DNA of 64,000 nt from Macrostomum hystrix. Taxonomy: Eukaryota; Platyhelminthes; Macrostomidae. Below, piece by piece: positions 11,563 to 22,580 of the stretch (positions are counted from its first letter, which is position 1; each line of letters opens with the position of its first letter). Made by a program: the position numbers and the translations under genes. The notes beneath the pieces are model-generated. The model ran no database searches, was not told the DNA's origin, and was given only the letters and a program-made list of their open reading frames with translations. The stretch is from positions 31,024,501 through 31,088,500 of the forward strand of contig CATNEN010000038.1 in assembly GCA_950097015.1 (NCBI GenBank), written 5' to 3'.

Positions 11563-11929
11563 TTTATATTTATGGGTTATATTTCTAGCCTATATAGAAG
11601 ACTGTACATTTATACAATCCTGTGCATTTCTGGGCATAACACTCGCAGGCAAGTTCTGTCAAGCAAAAGCTATGTGATAAATTATCCGTTCATTCTTCTA
11701 TAAGTGTCTCACTATGCATTTACCCACCCCTTGTACTGTCCTATACCAAGCTTGCAATGCGCACATTTTGATTAGACAACTACAAATATGATAAGAAGTC
11801 TAAAAGAGAGAGTATTGCGTACTGAAGTCTACAAAAAGGGTAAGTGGTTAAATACCGTAAAGAATATTTGTTGTTACTGCCAGGTTTTCGTAAATTTGAT
11901 ACTCGAAGTACTACAATAATAAAAATATA

Positions 11930-11948
11930 GCTTCTTTTAATTTGCAGA
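11930..11948 (+). promoter_or_regulatory. Splice acceptor immediately before the orphan gene's ATG
   Basis: A T-rich tract followed by TTTGCAG (AG at 11946-11947) leaves one base before the ATG at 11949. It is either the end of a 5'-UTR intron or a spliced-leader trans-splice site. The 385 bp between the preceding SINE and this site is otherwise AT-rich and featureless. Confidence 0.6.
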
Positions 11949-13388
11949 ATGTCCGTCAGTCTGTTCAACAGCACTCCATTTCATCTGGAGATCGAAGTCT
12001 GCGAGCGAGGCGGAGGTGTGAAGGCCAGGTTTCATTTGAACCCCGTCAAAGACCGCTCCTTGTTGATTCAGAACGAGACCATGCAGCTGGAGCGTCCATT
12101 GCTACGAATCAAAGCAAACGACTCGCTTGGGAAAACACTGAAATCAGTGGAATTCTACACCCAATGCAACCACTCGTGGATCATTTCTGACAGTGAAGTC
12201 AGGCGCCAATTGAGTGACTCGCAGTTGCACGTTTCCGATTGCTATTCCGAGAAAGAGAAGGAGAGCTACTACTGCTGGGATCCAGACTACAAGTGGAAGT
12301 ACTGCAGAGAGATAAAACAGTACAGTTGGGATGCTGTCGGAGGAATTCCTTGCCTCTGCATCGGTGCTGTTGATACCTGCCATCCGGCCTTCAAGATGGT
12401 CGTCAAGACGGAAGCACTCGCAACTCATCGCTCTGGTGACAGTGCAGCAAACAAGAAAACAATCAACATATTCAACGACTCGCCATACTATCTGGACATC
12501 AGCATGGAGGACAGATCAAGTCATCGGCTGTACTGGAATGATCCAGAGAGTAATCGGGTGACTCCGCTCCAGACCAATGACGCTTATCCCCTCATAAAAA
12601 TCACCGCATGCGACTCCATCGGTCAGCAGGTGAAGAGCGCCTCATTCTACACTAGGAACGACTTCTCCTGGGTGGTGACAGACGAGTGCATTGTGCGGCA
12701 GAAGCCAGGAGCTGCTCCGTACGCTGCACTGCCATATGAGGCTAGTCAGATCATCTCCGAATGCAGTAGGGATAGGTGCGACGAAGCGATGCGGTACAAC
12801 TGGTTGATCGACACCGACAAGGACTTGACGCTGCGTAGAATGGACGAGCCAGGCGATAGCAGCTTGACGATGGGCAGTGCTGAAGAGCAGCGTGTGACAG
12901 AAGATCACGAGCCGGGTGGTGTTTTCTTCGACATGGCCCATCCCAGTGGATTCAGCAGCATGACAGCCAAAGAGAGCAAAGCTGCTCATGAGTTAGTGGA
13001 ATGGATAACATTCGATCGACTGTGCCGAGGAAAGGCTGGAACCCTGTATGAGGAAAGCAATTTTCGGTTGGACTTGCAGAGAATCCAAAGCGAGCCTCGA
13101 CCATATACGGTGTTTGCTATTCAGTCGGGAAACAGACATTTCGCTACCGTCTACATTCACAATGACTTAATCAATGGCGGAAAAATAGCAAACGGTGTTT
13201 TGCGCAAAGCCTTCACAATGTCACTACTTGATGGTAAGGAGATCTGGATATCCGTCGATTCAGCGGGTGACAAGCCGCCAACTGGACCTCCCGTTGGCGA
13301 TGCAAAAATGCAGTTCAAGCTAGTGCTTAGTATCAAGGACGTCGGTAATAATCGCGTGCGCATATGGCGTCGAGATGATCGAAAGTAG
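11949..13388 (+). CDS. Orphan protein with two copies of an unrecognised domain
   Basis: Single uninterrupted frame of 479 residues with the codon use and GC of the other genes here, so probably real. I do not recognise the family. Residues 1-87 and about 171-259 are two copies of one domain. Each starts with a hydrophobic-Asn-x-(S/T)-Pro-aromatic element (LFNSTPFHLEI, IFNDSPYYLDI) and continues to P-L-(L/I)-x-I-x-A-x-D-S-(L/I)-G, K-S-x-x-F-Y-T and S-W-(I/V)-(I/V)-(S/T)-D. Each is followed by a Cys-rich stretch ending in a Tyr/Trp pair. Residues 310-479 form a third, unrelated region beginning GVFFDMAHPSGF. No signal peptide or membrane helix is seen, so it is probably intracellular. The repeated units look beta-rich (inference). 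The splice acceptor one base before the ATG fixes the start. Confidence 0.8.
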   Translation: MSVSLFNSTPFHLEIEVCERGGGVKARFHLNPVKDRSLLIQNETMQLERPLLRIKANDSLGKTLKSVEFYTQCNHSWIISDSEVRRQLSDSQLHVSDCYSEKEKESYYCWDPDYKWKYCREIKQYSWDAVGGIPCLCIGAVDTCHPAFKMVVKTEALATHRSGDSAANKKTINIFNDSPYYLDISMEDRSSHRLYWNDPESNRVTPLQTNDAYPLIKITACDSIGQQVKSASFYTRNDFSWVVTDECIVRQKPGAAPYAALPYEASQIISECSRDRCDEAMRYNWLIDTDKDLTLRRMDEPGDSSLTMGSAEEQRVTEDHEPGGVFFDMAHPSGFSSMTAKESKAAHELVEWITFDRLCRGKAGTLYEESNFRLDLQRIQSEPRPYTVFAIQSGNRHFATVYIHNDLINGGKIANGVLRKAFTMSLLDGKEIWISVDSAGDKPPTGPPVGDAKMQFKLVLSIKDVGNNRVRIWRRDDRK

Positions 13389-13950
13389 ATTTAAAAGGGA
13401 AAAACTTCGTGCTACGTATTTAATTCCACTAGTTTAGATATGTGTCATGCAATTTAAGCTTGTTTTGACAATATTACTAAATGTTGATTTGGATAATTTT
13501 AATAAGTGTCGAAAAGTATATACGATTAGTGTAATGTATTTGCCTATCTATTTTTCTATCTGTCTATCTAATAAATCAATCAATAAGTCAAGTAAAAGTT
13601 CGCGCGCTGCTTCAGCACTCTAGATGATTTAGCATAGTTTCAAACGGAGGCCTTGAATTTCATTTTCATTACATTAGGGCAGTTTAAAACGGAACAAAAT
13701 GAAAACGAAAATTTGAACCAGACGAAACATTTGATATGATAATATGCAAACACTTCCCGTTTTAAACATTAGCGGCAGAAATGTATTTGGATTACTAAAT
13801 TACGCTACAATAGAGCCACAAAACTAGCTTTTGTGGCTTTTAGATCAATTAAGGTATATTAGTTTATTCTAAGACACGTCATTCCTAACGATGCATTTAT
13901 TTCGAGTCGGAGTGTTTTCCGATAATCAATAATCGATTTAGTGTACGAGT
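13389..13950. other. 3' flank with AATAAA and a short hairpin
   Basis: AATAAA at 13570-13575, about 180 bp after the orphan-gene stop, is the likely polyadenylation signal. A perfect 10-bp inverted repeat (AGCCACAAAA, 5-nt loop, TTTTGTGGCT) occupies 13814-13838. Nothing else is supported. Confidence 0.5.
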
Positions 13951-15062
13951 TTTGTGGGGTTAGACCGCGGAGTGGCTTCGTACATTTGGGGTAGGAGGGG
14001 TAGGAGTTTGGTAGGGTTAGGCTGCGGAGTGGCTGCGTACATTTGGGGTAGGAGTTTTGTAGGGTTAGGCTGCGGAGTGGCTGCGTACATTTAGGGTAGG
14101 AGTTTTGTAGGGTTAGGCTGCGGAGTGGCTTCGTACATTTGGGGTAGGAGTTTTGTAGGGTTAGGCTGCGGAGTGGCTGAGTACATTTGGGGTAGGAGTT
14201 TTGTAGGGTTAGGCTGCGGAGTGGCTTCGTACATTTGGGGTAGGAGTTTTGTAGGGTTAGGCTGCGGAGTGGCTTCGTACATTTGGGGTAGGAGTTTTGT
14301 AGGGTTAGGCTGCGGAGTGGCTTCGTACATTTGGGGTAGGAGTTTTGTAGGGTTAGGCTGCGGAGTGGCTTCGTACATTTGGGGTAGGAGTTTTGTAGGG
14401 TTAGGCTGCGGAGTGGCTTCGTACATTTGGGGTAGGAGTTTTGTAGGGTTAGGCTGCGGAGTGGCTGAGTACATTTGGGGTAGGAGTTTTGTAGGGTTAG
14501 GCTGCGGAGTGGCTTCGTACATTTGGGGTAGGAGTTTTGTAGGGTTAGGCTGCGGAGTGGCTGAGTACATTTGGGGTAGGAGTTTTGTAGGGTTAGGCTG
14601 CGGAGTGGCTGAGTACATTTGGGGTAGGAGTTTTGTAGGGTTAGGCTGCGGAGTGGCTGAGTACATTTGGGGTAGGAGTTTTGTAGGGTTAGGCTGCGGA
14701 GTGGCTTCGTACATTTGGGGTAGGAGTTTTGTAGGGTTAGGCTGCGGAGTGGCTTCGTACATTTGGGGTAGGAGTTTTGTAGGGTTAGGCTGCGGAGTGG
14801 CTTCGTACATTTGGGGTAGGAGTTTTGTAGGGTTAGGCTGCGGAGTGGCTTCGTACATTTGGGGTAGGAGTTTTGTAGGGTTAGGCTGCGGAGTGGCTGA
14901 GTACATTTGGGGTAGGAGTTTTGTAGGGTTAGGCTGCGGAGTGGCTTCGTACATTTGGGGTAGGAGTTTTGTAGGGTTAGGCTGCGGAGTGGCTGAGTAC
15001 ATTTGGGGTAGGAGTTTTGTAGGGTTAGGCTGCGGAGTGGCTACGTACATTTGGGCTGGAGT
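13951..15062. repeat. 48-bp minisatellite with telomere-like core (about 23 units)
   Basis: Very homogeneous 48-bp unit containing TTTTGTAGGGTTAGGCTGCG and GTACATTTGGGGTAGGAG. The main variable site is TTC, TGA, TGC or TAC before GTACATTT. Every unit includes TAGGGTTAGG, more than one and a half copies of the TTAGGG telomere hexamer. Since 48 is divisible by three and the unit lacks stops in some frames, long artefactual frames run through it on both strands. Confidence 0.96.
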
Positions 15063-15266
15063 TTGATGTGGTTTGGCCTTTGAGTGGCTGCGTAACATGA
15101 TGCTTTAGCAGAAGTCGTTGCACTTTAAGAATGTACTTCGTAAACAAATACGCATACAGAAACTGCTAATAAAAATTCAACGAATTGAAAATTGCCCAGA
15201 CTTAGTTAGGACTTAATCATGTGTGTCAAAGAAGTCCACTTGACGGATTGATAATTTTTCCGATTT

Positions 15267-17387
15267 CTAATCGCGGCTAGTCTCGCCCTTGGCGGCTTGG
15301 CCGGACCTCAGTCTAGCTCGATAGTTGATCCACAGACGGTGCAGCAGCTCTTTGAGCACTGGTTCGCCAGCGTTTTTACCAATCATACGCAAAATGAAAG
15401 CTCCGTCGGAGTCCACGTGATCGTTGAAGAATCGGTCGCGATCGGCCCTAGTAGAGCTGTCGATCGATGATAGATCGGCGTCGTCAAAAGAAGCGGATGC
15501 GGCGGCGGCGGCGGAAGTTCTGGACAGTTTCGCGATTTCAACAGATTCCAGCAGGCGTTTCAGGGTGGCGAATCGCCTGTTGGGCAGGAAGGCCCAGGCC
15601 AGCCAGAAGAGTGCGTCCAGGATAGTTACCACGGACACGAACAGCAGCATGAACCAGAGAAAGATAAATATCTGCGTGAGTGAGAGTAGGCAAGGAGAGA
15701 GTAGAGTGGGGAGATAGAGAAGTGTAGAGAGGAGAGTGAGAGGTGGAGACAGGAAAATGAGAAGTGGAGACGGAGATTGAGAAGTGGAGATGGGAATGTG
15801 AGAAGTGGAGATGGGAGTATGAGAAGTGGAGACAGGAGAGTGAGAAAGGGAGACAGTGGTGTGAGAAGTGGAGACGGAGAGTGAGAAGTGGTACAGGAGA
15901 GTGAGGTGAGTGAGAAGTGGAATGAAGAATTAGAGTAAGGAAAAAATAAAAGAAAGAGAAGTTCTTTTAAGAGAATAGGGTAAAACTATTAAAGATCATG
16001 CGCAAATGTTTTAACCAATTAACCTTTTCATTGAGTAGGTTGACGACCAGAACGCACTGCAGAGTCCTCGGGTGGCTGTTGCCAATGACGCGCACATTAA
16101 AGTCGCACAGAGTCACCCTGGGGAAGTGCCCCGAGTGGCGCCAGTCGCGATTGTGCCAGAGATCGTGCAGCACCCCCAGACCATAGAAGTTGTAATCTGT
16201 GCCGAGGAAGGCGTTTAGCAGAAAGAATTGGCCGACAACGTTGGCGATGTACAGCAGCTTGATGGTCAGGTAGACATTGATGAGGTACCTGCCGTAGGCT
16301 GCCTTGCCAATCAGCAGGTACCGAATTAGCACCTGCTTCAGGTTGTGGTAAAACCCGGAGTCCTTGCCGCTCTTCTTCACGATGGAAGTTTGGAAGTGCC
16401 AGGCCAAGCTCTTCACCTTCTCGTCGCGCTTGTCTGGATTGTCGTCGATGCAGTTGACGGCCATGCCGACCAGTGTCTTGATCTGGACGCCTGTGGCGAG
16501 GCGTTGGACTAGCACTGACACAATGGATTCACAAACACTGACACAATGAATTCACAAACACTGACACAATGGACACACAAACGCTGACACAATGGACACA
16601 CAAACGCTGACACAATGGACACACAAACGCTGACACAATGGACACACAAACGCTGACACAATGGACACACAAACACTGACACAATGGACACACAAACGCT
16701 GACACAATGGACACACAAACGCTGACACAATGGACACACAAACACTGACACAATAGACACACAAACACTGACACAATAGACACACAAACACTGACACAAT
16801 GGACACACAAACGCTGACACAATAGACACACAAACACTGACACAATAGACACACAAACACTGACACAATGGACGCACATTGTGTCAAACAATGGGGCAGC
16901 ACATCAGATTCTCGCACTAAAGTCCCCCAGTTCGCAGCCACGCAGAGAACACTTAGTTTGCGCATTTGAAGGTGAATAAATTACCAGACTGCCAATTAAG
17001 CAGCTTCCAGATGACGCTAGGCAGGTAAAACAACAGCGCCTGAACGGCCAGCATGAACGGCACCCACTGATAGTACTTGAGCTCCTCGCTTTTCCTATCA
17101 ACCTGGTCTCCGGGAATGCTGCCATTGGGCGGTACAAAGTAGGTGTTCTTCAGCCAGCAGTAAGTTTCGGCGTACTGCTCCCAGGCCGGCTTGAACTCTG
17201 GCGGAATCCAGCACTGAACCGGGTCGCCGATGAGGTACATCTTGGTCATGACAATGGACGACATGATCACAATTAGCACAGGAGCATAGTAAGAGTTGAT
17301 TCTGTCAATGGCGTCGTCATCGGAGATGCGGTGCTTCCGACTGGTGAATTTGAAGCCGCTGACCGCCTTAAAGAATCCTGTGTCCAT
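15267..17387 (-). CDS. Innexin gap-junction protein
   Basis: Four-helix protein forming invertebrate gap junctions and hemichannels in the plasma membrane. Exons (minus) 17387-16985, 16508-16024 and 15671-15267 join in phase to give 430 residues. The signature YYQWVPF is at residues 105-111. The first extracellular loop has Cys59 and Cys77 and the second Cys269 and Cys286, the two conserved pairs. Helices lie near residues 35-54, 108-130, 208-237 and 297-320. The C-terminal tail has a Ser/Ala/Asp-rich stretch. The start is the ATG at 17387 because the open frame upstream reaches a stop without another ATG, and an AG acceptor-like site sits 6 nt before it. Both introns contain minisatellites. 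Innexins form large families, so the paralogue is not assigned. Confidence 0.95.
15675..15930. repeat. Purine-rich imperfect repeat in innexin intron 2
   Basis: Imperfect repeats of about 20-24 bp such as GAGAAGTGGAGACGGAGA, almost all purine on the plus strand and pyrimidine on the transcribed strand. They fill most of innexin intron 2 (15672-16023). Confidence 0.8.
16515..16880. repeat. 21-bp minisatellite in innexin intron 1
   Basis: About 17 units of CACAAACACTGACACAATGG plus one base, with variants AACGCTG and AATAGAC. It lies in innexin intron 1 (16509-16984) and ends within a few bases of the intron-exon 2 acceptor. The divisible-by-three period makes open frames in all three minus-strand phases. 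Confidence 0.95.
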
Positions 17388-17717
17388 TGAGGACTGGAAG
17401 ATTTCTCGAACGACACTAGGCGAATGCTCAGGTTTCAACACTTCCAATTGCTGTCTCTGCCGGCTTAATGCCGTCCCGCCTTAATTAGTAAGGTTTGTAT
17501 CGGGTTAAACTCTTATCTGTATAGCTTCTTCTAAAGATTCACGCATTCTCTCCAATGCGACTAGCCGTTAACTGCTCTTTATCGGAAAATTCTACTTCTT
17601 TACCATGGAGAGACACGTGACAAGCTTGTGTGGAAGATTGCTTCATTGTGCACAGCTCTTGGAGATAAAACCATGAAGGCGGAAAGCTATAGACAGCGAG
17701 GCAGAAGACACCAAGTA

Positions 17718-18310
17718 CAGTCTTTAAGGGGCTGTAGCCTAGTGGACTCACGACTTAAACGTCGGGGGTTCGATTCTCGACTGGGTACCAGAATTAGCTG
17801 TGCTGCTTCTGGGCCAACTCTTTGTTGCGCATCTTCTGAAACAAGAATCAAGTCACCAGCTCTCTTTAGACCGTCGAGATATTCAACGGTTCTGGCGGAA
17901 GGTCTGATTTTTCCCATAAGAGCCCCTTATCCTATCATACACCCCTATTCACGATTTAGCACTGCGCCTCAGTGCGGCCTTGCCAGGCCTTTAAAATTAA
18001 TCAGCATGCCACCCGAATGTGCCTGCATCATCTCCGTCTTCGGTGGTCCAGCAAGAAGGACTTGCTGGACCTACAAGGGCAACAACAGGTGGAACTAGGC
18101 CACAATGGACACCCTGACGCGACTTTCTCAAATTTCACTGATTAAGCTAAAATACTAGGAGCAGCTCGACAACAAGACACCATCGCCAAGTCTGTCAGCC
18201 AATCAGTCAGCCAGTCAGTCGCCATTGCCACCGCCAGTACATGTGATCCCACGGAATTGGGTGTGAATTCTAGTTCACATATCGGTTATAAACAAATCAA
18301 TCAATGAAGG
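17718..18310 (+). mobile_element. tRNA-headed SINE-like element
   Basis: The head GGGGCTGTAGCCTAGTGGAC and GGGGGTTCGATTCTCGACTG match Pol III A- and B-box spacing. The body contains ACCGTCGAGATATTCAACGG and GCGGAAGGTCTG, which recur in diverged form at 46909-46956. It ends near 18290-18300 with a simple repeat AAATCAATCAATGAA, like a SINE or LINE tail. Boundaries are approximate. It lies between the innexin 5' end and the dTMP kinase 3' end. Positions 17388-17717 hold no other feature. Confidence 0.6.
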
Positions 18311-18562
18311 ATTTTAATTATAACAAGCAAACGTTAAGGATTCAGATGAGAAATAGATGAAAGCCAGTTACTTTACACATTTCGATATATATTATTTATT
18401 AACTAAATGAATAACTGTAAACGTAAAGCTGAAATTTGATAAAATAAACAAAATGCGAATTTTAGACAACATATAATAATTATTGGCAAATATATCTACA
18501 AACATGAGTTTATTTGGTTACATTCTGTCATTGGAATTATTTGGACAGCAATTAGGACCAGA

Positions 18563-20311
18563 TCAAACATCCCTCCTGCCAGCAGCCGGGAACACAAAAC
18601 AACCCGGCTGCGACTGTGCACACCTGCCAGGATCTTCAATGGCTGCCAGCACAGCCTTGGCCAGACAGCCGTGGACCTCATCAATCGAAGCATCAGCGTT
18701 GACAGTCAGCCAGCGGTTGCCGCCGTCTCCATCCTGCAGGCGCATCAGCTTGGCGTAGGCGTCGGCAACTCGGCGTTGAAATTCGGCCACTTCGTAGCGC
18801 TCGGCGCCGAAGCCACCACGGCTGGCCTGAGCCTCCGGGCTTAACGATAGGAAGATCTGGCACAGGGGACGGGAATGGGATTCTGATAGAGATCAACATT
18901 CCCGATCCCCATACTGTTATATAACATCCCTATTTCCAATGTCCTGTAATATCCCATAAGGTCCGTCTTGTAAGATACCGTATTCCCATCTTGTATTTCA
19001 CTATCCTATTCTCTCTTATCAATTTGTGTCATCCAATACCTCTATCTCTATCTATTTGCAGGGGGGCCTGGGGCACTTGTACCACAAGCGACGGAGCGGC
19101 ACGCCCCCAGACCGGCGAACTATACGCTTAGCGCCCATCGCGCCGCCTCCCCTGAGCAGGCACCACACACAGCAGCACAGACCAGCCGGGGAGGGCAGGA
19201 GGCACCCAGAATAGGCAGCAGTGCCCCCACCCCAGCCCCACACGCACAGAGCAGACCAAGCCGGGGCGGAAGGCTGATAAGAAATCAGTCCTCAGGGGGG
19301 GCCGGGTGATGAGTGTACACTTATCCAATCGCGCTGACGGAAATCCAGAAAGCGCGCGGCGGTGTACACCCGCTCCTCAGCCACCCCCCAAGGCCTCACG
19401 CCCCAGCGCCAACGCACACAACTCACAGAACAGGCACACAGAAGGTAGGAGCGAAGCTATTATTTCAAGCTTTGATTGCACAAAATATGGTGCACCTCCG
19501 CCGGTCGCTACTGTCCAAACCCCTCAACAAGTCCCGAAATTAATCGTGACTTGAAGGGAGAATCGAACTAGCGTCTATTGGAGTGCGAGGCAGCGACGCT
19601 AGCCGCTGACCCACTCGCCCCCTCGGAATCCAATACCTAATGATACCCTAATCCAATATCCAATGATACCCTAATCCAATGTCCAATACCCAATGATACC
19701 CTATTCCAATACCCAATGATACCCTATTCCAATACCCAATGATACCCTATTCCAATATCCAATGATACCCTATTCCAATACCCAATGATACCCTATTCCA
19801 ATACCCAATGATACCCTATTCCAATACCCAATGATACCCTATTCCAATACCGAATGATACGCCAATCCAATATCCAATTATACGCTAATCCATTGCCCAA
19901 TAAGCAGCAGTGGCTCACCTTCAGATCAGGCGCGGGTAGACCCACCTCCGGCATGCAGCACCAGTCAAAGTCAGGTCCAGCCGCCTTAGCCGATGTGAAC
20001 GCGATGCCACTATAAGAGTAGCGATCGCACAGTATGTTAACGCCGCTAGCTAATGTGCTCAAAATTTTCGACCGAAACTCCCAACGATTGGCTGAGAACA
20101 GCAGGTGTACTGCGTGATCGTCTAGATCGATTTTGTTTTCCAAATACTGGCCAATCAGATTTCCGATGGCAGAATCGCGCTCCGGAAAGCGCATTAGTTG
20201 AGTGCTGTGCCCCAGATTGTTCAGGTAGTCCACCAACTTGCGGCATTGGGTGGACTTTCCAGCCCTGTCCATGCCCTCTAGCACTATGAATAGGCCGCGT
20301 TTGGTTGTCAT
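18563..20311 (-). CDS. DTYMK: Thymidylate (dTMP) kinase
   Basis: Phosphorylates dTMP to dTDP with ATP for DNA synthesis. Two exons (minus), 20311-19919 and 18856-18563, join in phase (CTGAAG/GTGAGC donor, GTGCCAG acceptor) to give 228 residues, against about 212 in human. The P-loop is in LEGMDRAGKSTQ (residues 11-22), followed by LMRFPERDSAIG, the substrate-loop NRWE (residues 75-78) and the catalytic DRY at 96-98. Exon 2 supplies SRGGFGAERYE (lid/base-binding) and DASIDEVH. The C-terminal tail after about residue 205 is unlike human and Cys/Gly-rich. The acceptor-like ACCTTTCAG ends 5 nt before the ATG. The 1,062-bp intron contains a SINE and a minisatellite, and a 2.1-kb minisatellite lies directly upstream. 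Confidence 0.95.
19047..19618 (-). mobile_element. GC-rich tRNA-headed SINE in DTYMK intron
   Basis: On the minus strand the element starts near 19618 with GCGAGTGGGTCAGCGGCTAG (A-box-like) and CTAGTTCGATTCTCCCTTCA (B-box-like), followed by a GC-rich body to about 19047. The body does not match family A. The GC content is far above the flanking intron, which supports an inserted element. The 3' boundary is uncertain. Confidence 0.6.
19622..19880. repeat. 23-bp minisatellite in DTYMK intron
   Basis: About 11 units containing CCAATACCCAATGATACCCT, decaying at both ends (TCCAATATCC and AATTATACGC variants). It ends about 40 bp before the exon 1 donor. Confidence 0.9.
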
Positions 20312-20419
20312 GGCAACTGAAAGGTTAGGTAAGACACCAGGTGAAACAATTAGCAGTGAAATAGGTGAAATAGTGAGGCAGTGAGACACCATTATTTCAC
20401 TGGTGCATCCCTGTATGAG

Positions 20420-22580
20420 GTAACAGTGATACAGTAGGACTGTACAGGTGAGACAGTAGGACAGCACAGGTGATACAGAATGAAAAGCACAGGTGAGACA
20501 GTAGGACAGCACAGGTGAGACAGTAGGACAGCACAGGTGAGACAGTAGGACAGCACAGGTGAGACAGAAAGACAGCACAGGTGAGACAGTAGGACAGCAC
20601 AGGTGAGACAGAAAGACAGCACAGGTGAGACAGAAAGACAGCACAGGTGAGACAGAAAGACAGCACAGGTGAGACAGTAGGACAGCACAGGTGAAACAGT
20701 AGGACAGCACAGGTGAGACAGTAGGACAGCACAGGTGAAACAGTAGGACAGCACAGGTGAAACAGTAGGACAGCACAGGTGAGACAGAAAGACAGCACAG
20801 GTGAGACAGTAGGACAGCACAGGTGAAACAGTAGGACAGCACAGGTGAGACAGAAAGACAGCACAGGTGAGACAGTAGGACAGCACAGGTGAAACAGTAG
20901 GACAGCACAGGTGAGACAGTAGGACAGCACAGGTGAGACAGAAAGACAGCACAGGTGAGACAGTAGGACAGCACAGGTGAGACAGAAAGACAGCACAGGT
21001 GAGACAGAAAGACAGCACAGGTGAGACAGTAGGACAGCACAGGTGAAACAGTAGGACAGCACAGGTGAGACAGTAGGACAGCACAGGTGAAACAGTAGGA
21101 CAGCACAGGTGAAACAGTAGGACAGCACAGGTGAGACAGAAAGACAGCACAGGTGAGACAGTAGGACAGCACAGGTGAAACAGTAGGACAGCACAGGTGA
21201 GACAGAAAGACAGCACAGGTGAGACAGTAGGACAGCACAGGTGAAACAGTAGGACAGCACAGGTGAGACAGTAGGACAGCACAGGTGAGACAGAAAGACA
21301 GCACAGGTGAGACAGTAGGACAGCACAGGTGAGACAGAAAGACAGCACAGGTGAGACAGAAAGACAGCACAGGTGAGACAGTAGGACAGCACAGGTGAAA
21401 CAGTAGCACAGCACAGGTGAGACAGTAGGACAGCACAGGTGAAACAGTAGGACAGCACAGGTGAGACAGTAGGACAGCACAGGTGAGACAGAAAGACAGC
21501 ACAGGTGAGACAGTAGGACAGCACAGGTGAGACAGAAAGACAGCACAGGTGAGACAGAAAGACAGCACAGGTGAGACAGTAGGACAGCACAGGTGAAACA
21601 GTAGCACAGCACAGGTGAGACAGTAGGAGAGCACAGGTGAGACAGAAAGACAGCACAGGTGAGACAGTAGGACAGCACAGGTGAAACAGTAGGACAGCAC
21701 AGGTGAGACAGAAAGACAGCACAGGTGAGACAGTAGGACAGCACAGGTGAAACAGTAGGACAGCACAGGTGAGACAGTAGGACAGCACAGGTGAGACAGA
21801 AAGACAGCACAGGTGAGACAGTAGGACAGCACAGGTGAGACAGAAAGACAGCACAGGTGAGACAGAAAGACAGCACAGGTGAGACAGTAGGACAGCACAG
21901 GTGAAACAGTAGGACAGCACAGGTGAGACAGTAGGACAGCACAGGTGAGACAGTAGGACAGCACAGGTGAAACAGTAGGACAGCACAGGTGAGACAGAAA
22001 GACAGCACAGGTGAGACAGTAGGACAGCACAGGTGAAACAGTAGCACAGCACAGGTGAGACAGTAGGAGAGCACAGGTGAAACAGTAGGACAGCACAGGT
22101 GAGACAGTAGGACAGCACAGGTGAGACAGAAAGACAGCACAGGTGAGACAGTAGGACAGCACAGGTGAGACAGAAAGACAGCACAGGTGAGACAGAAAGA
22201 CAGCACAGGTGAGACAGTAGGACAGCACAGGTGAAACAGTAGGACAGCACAGGTGAGACAGAAAGACAGCACAGGTGAGACAGTAGGACAGCACAGGTGA
22301 AACAGTAGGACAGCACAGGTGAGACAGTAGGACAGCACAGGTGAAACAGTAGGACAGCACAGGTGAGACAGTAGGACAGCACAGGTGAAACAGTAGGACA
22401 GCACAGGTGAGACAGTAGGACAGCACAGGTGAGACAGAAAGACAGCACAGGTGAGACAGTAGGACAGCACAGGTGAGACAGAAAGACAGCACAGGTGAGA
22501 CAGAAGGACAGCACAGGTGAGACAGTAGGACAGCACTTGTGACACAGTAGGACAGCAGTGGAAAAGCACAGGTGAGACAA
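20420..22580. repeat. 22-bp minisatellite upstream of DTYMK (about 97 units)
   Basis: Unit of 22 bp with core ACAGGTGAGACAGTAGGACA; frequent variants have GTGAAAC or AGAAAGAC. The array starts about 110 bp before the DTYMK ATG. Degenerate pieces (AGGTGAAACAATTAGCAG, AGGTGAAATAGTGAGG) between the ATG and the array look like its seed. The unit lacks stops in the minus frames, which creates spurious Cys/Leu/Ser-rich frames of 700-900 residues, one fused to the kinase exon. A multi-unit block recurs about every 480 bp, a sign of higher-order duplication. Confidence 0.95.

Noticed and set aside
14091-15098. Repetitive 16-residue-unit proteins on both strands
   Set aside because: The 48-bp unit is divisible by three and stop-free on both strands; no start context, homology or codon bias.
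16509-16965. Cys/Val-rich repeat proteins on the minus strand
   Set aside because: Translations of the 21-bp minisatellite in innexin intron 1; the innexin exons join across it in phase.
17388-17447. Longer innexin N-terminus starting at 17447
   Set aside because: That position is TTG and an in-frame stop follows upstream with no ATG; the first ATG is at 17387.
17718-17800. Functional tRNA gene
   Set aside because: A- and B-box-like strings are present, but the arms do not pair into a cloverleaf by eye and a SINE-like body and tail follow.
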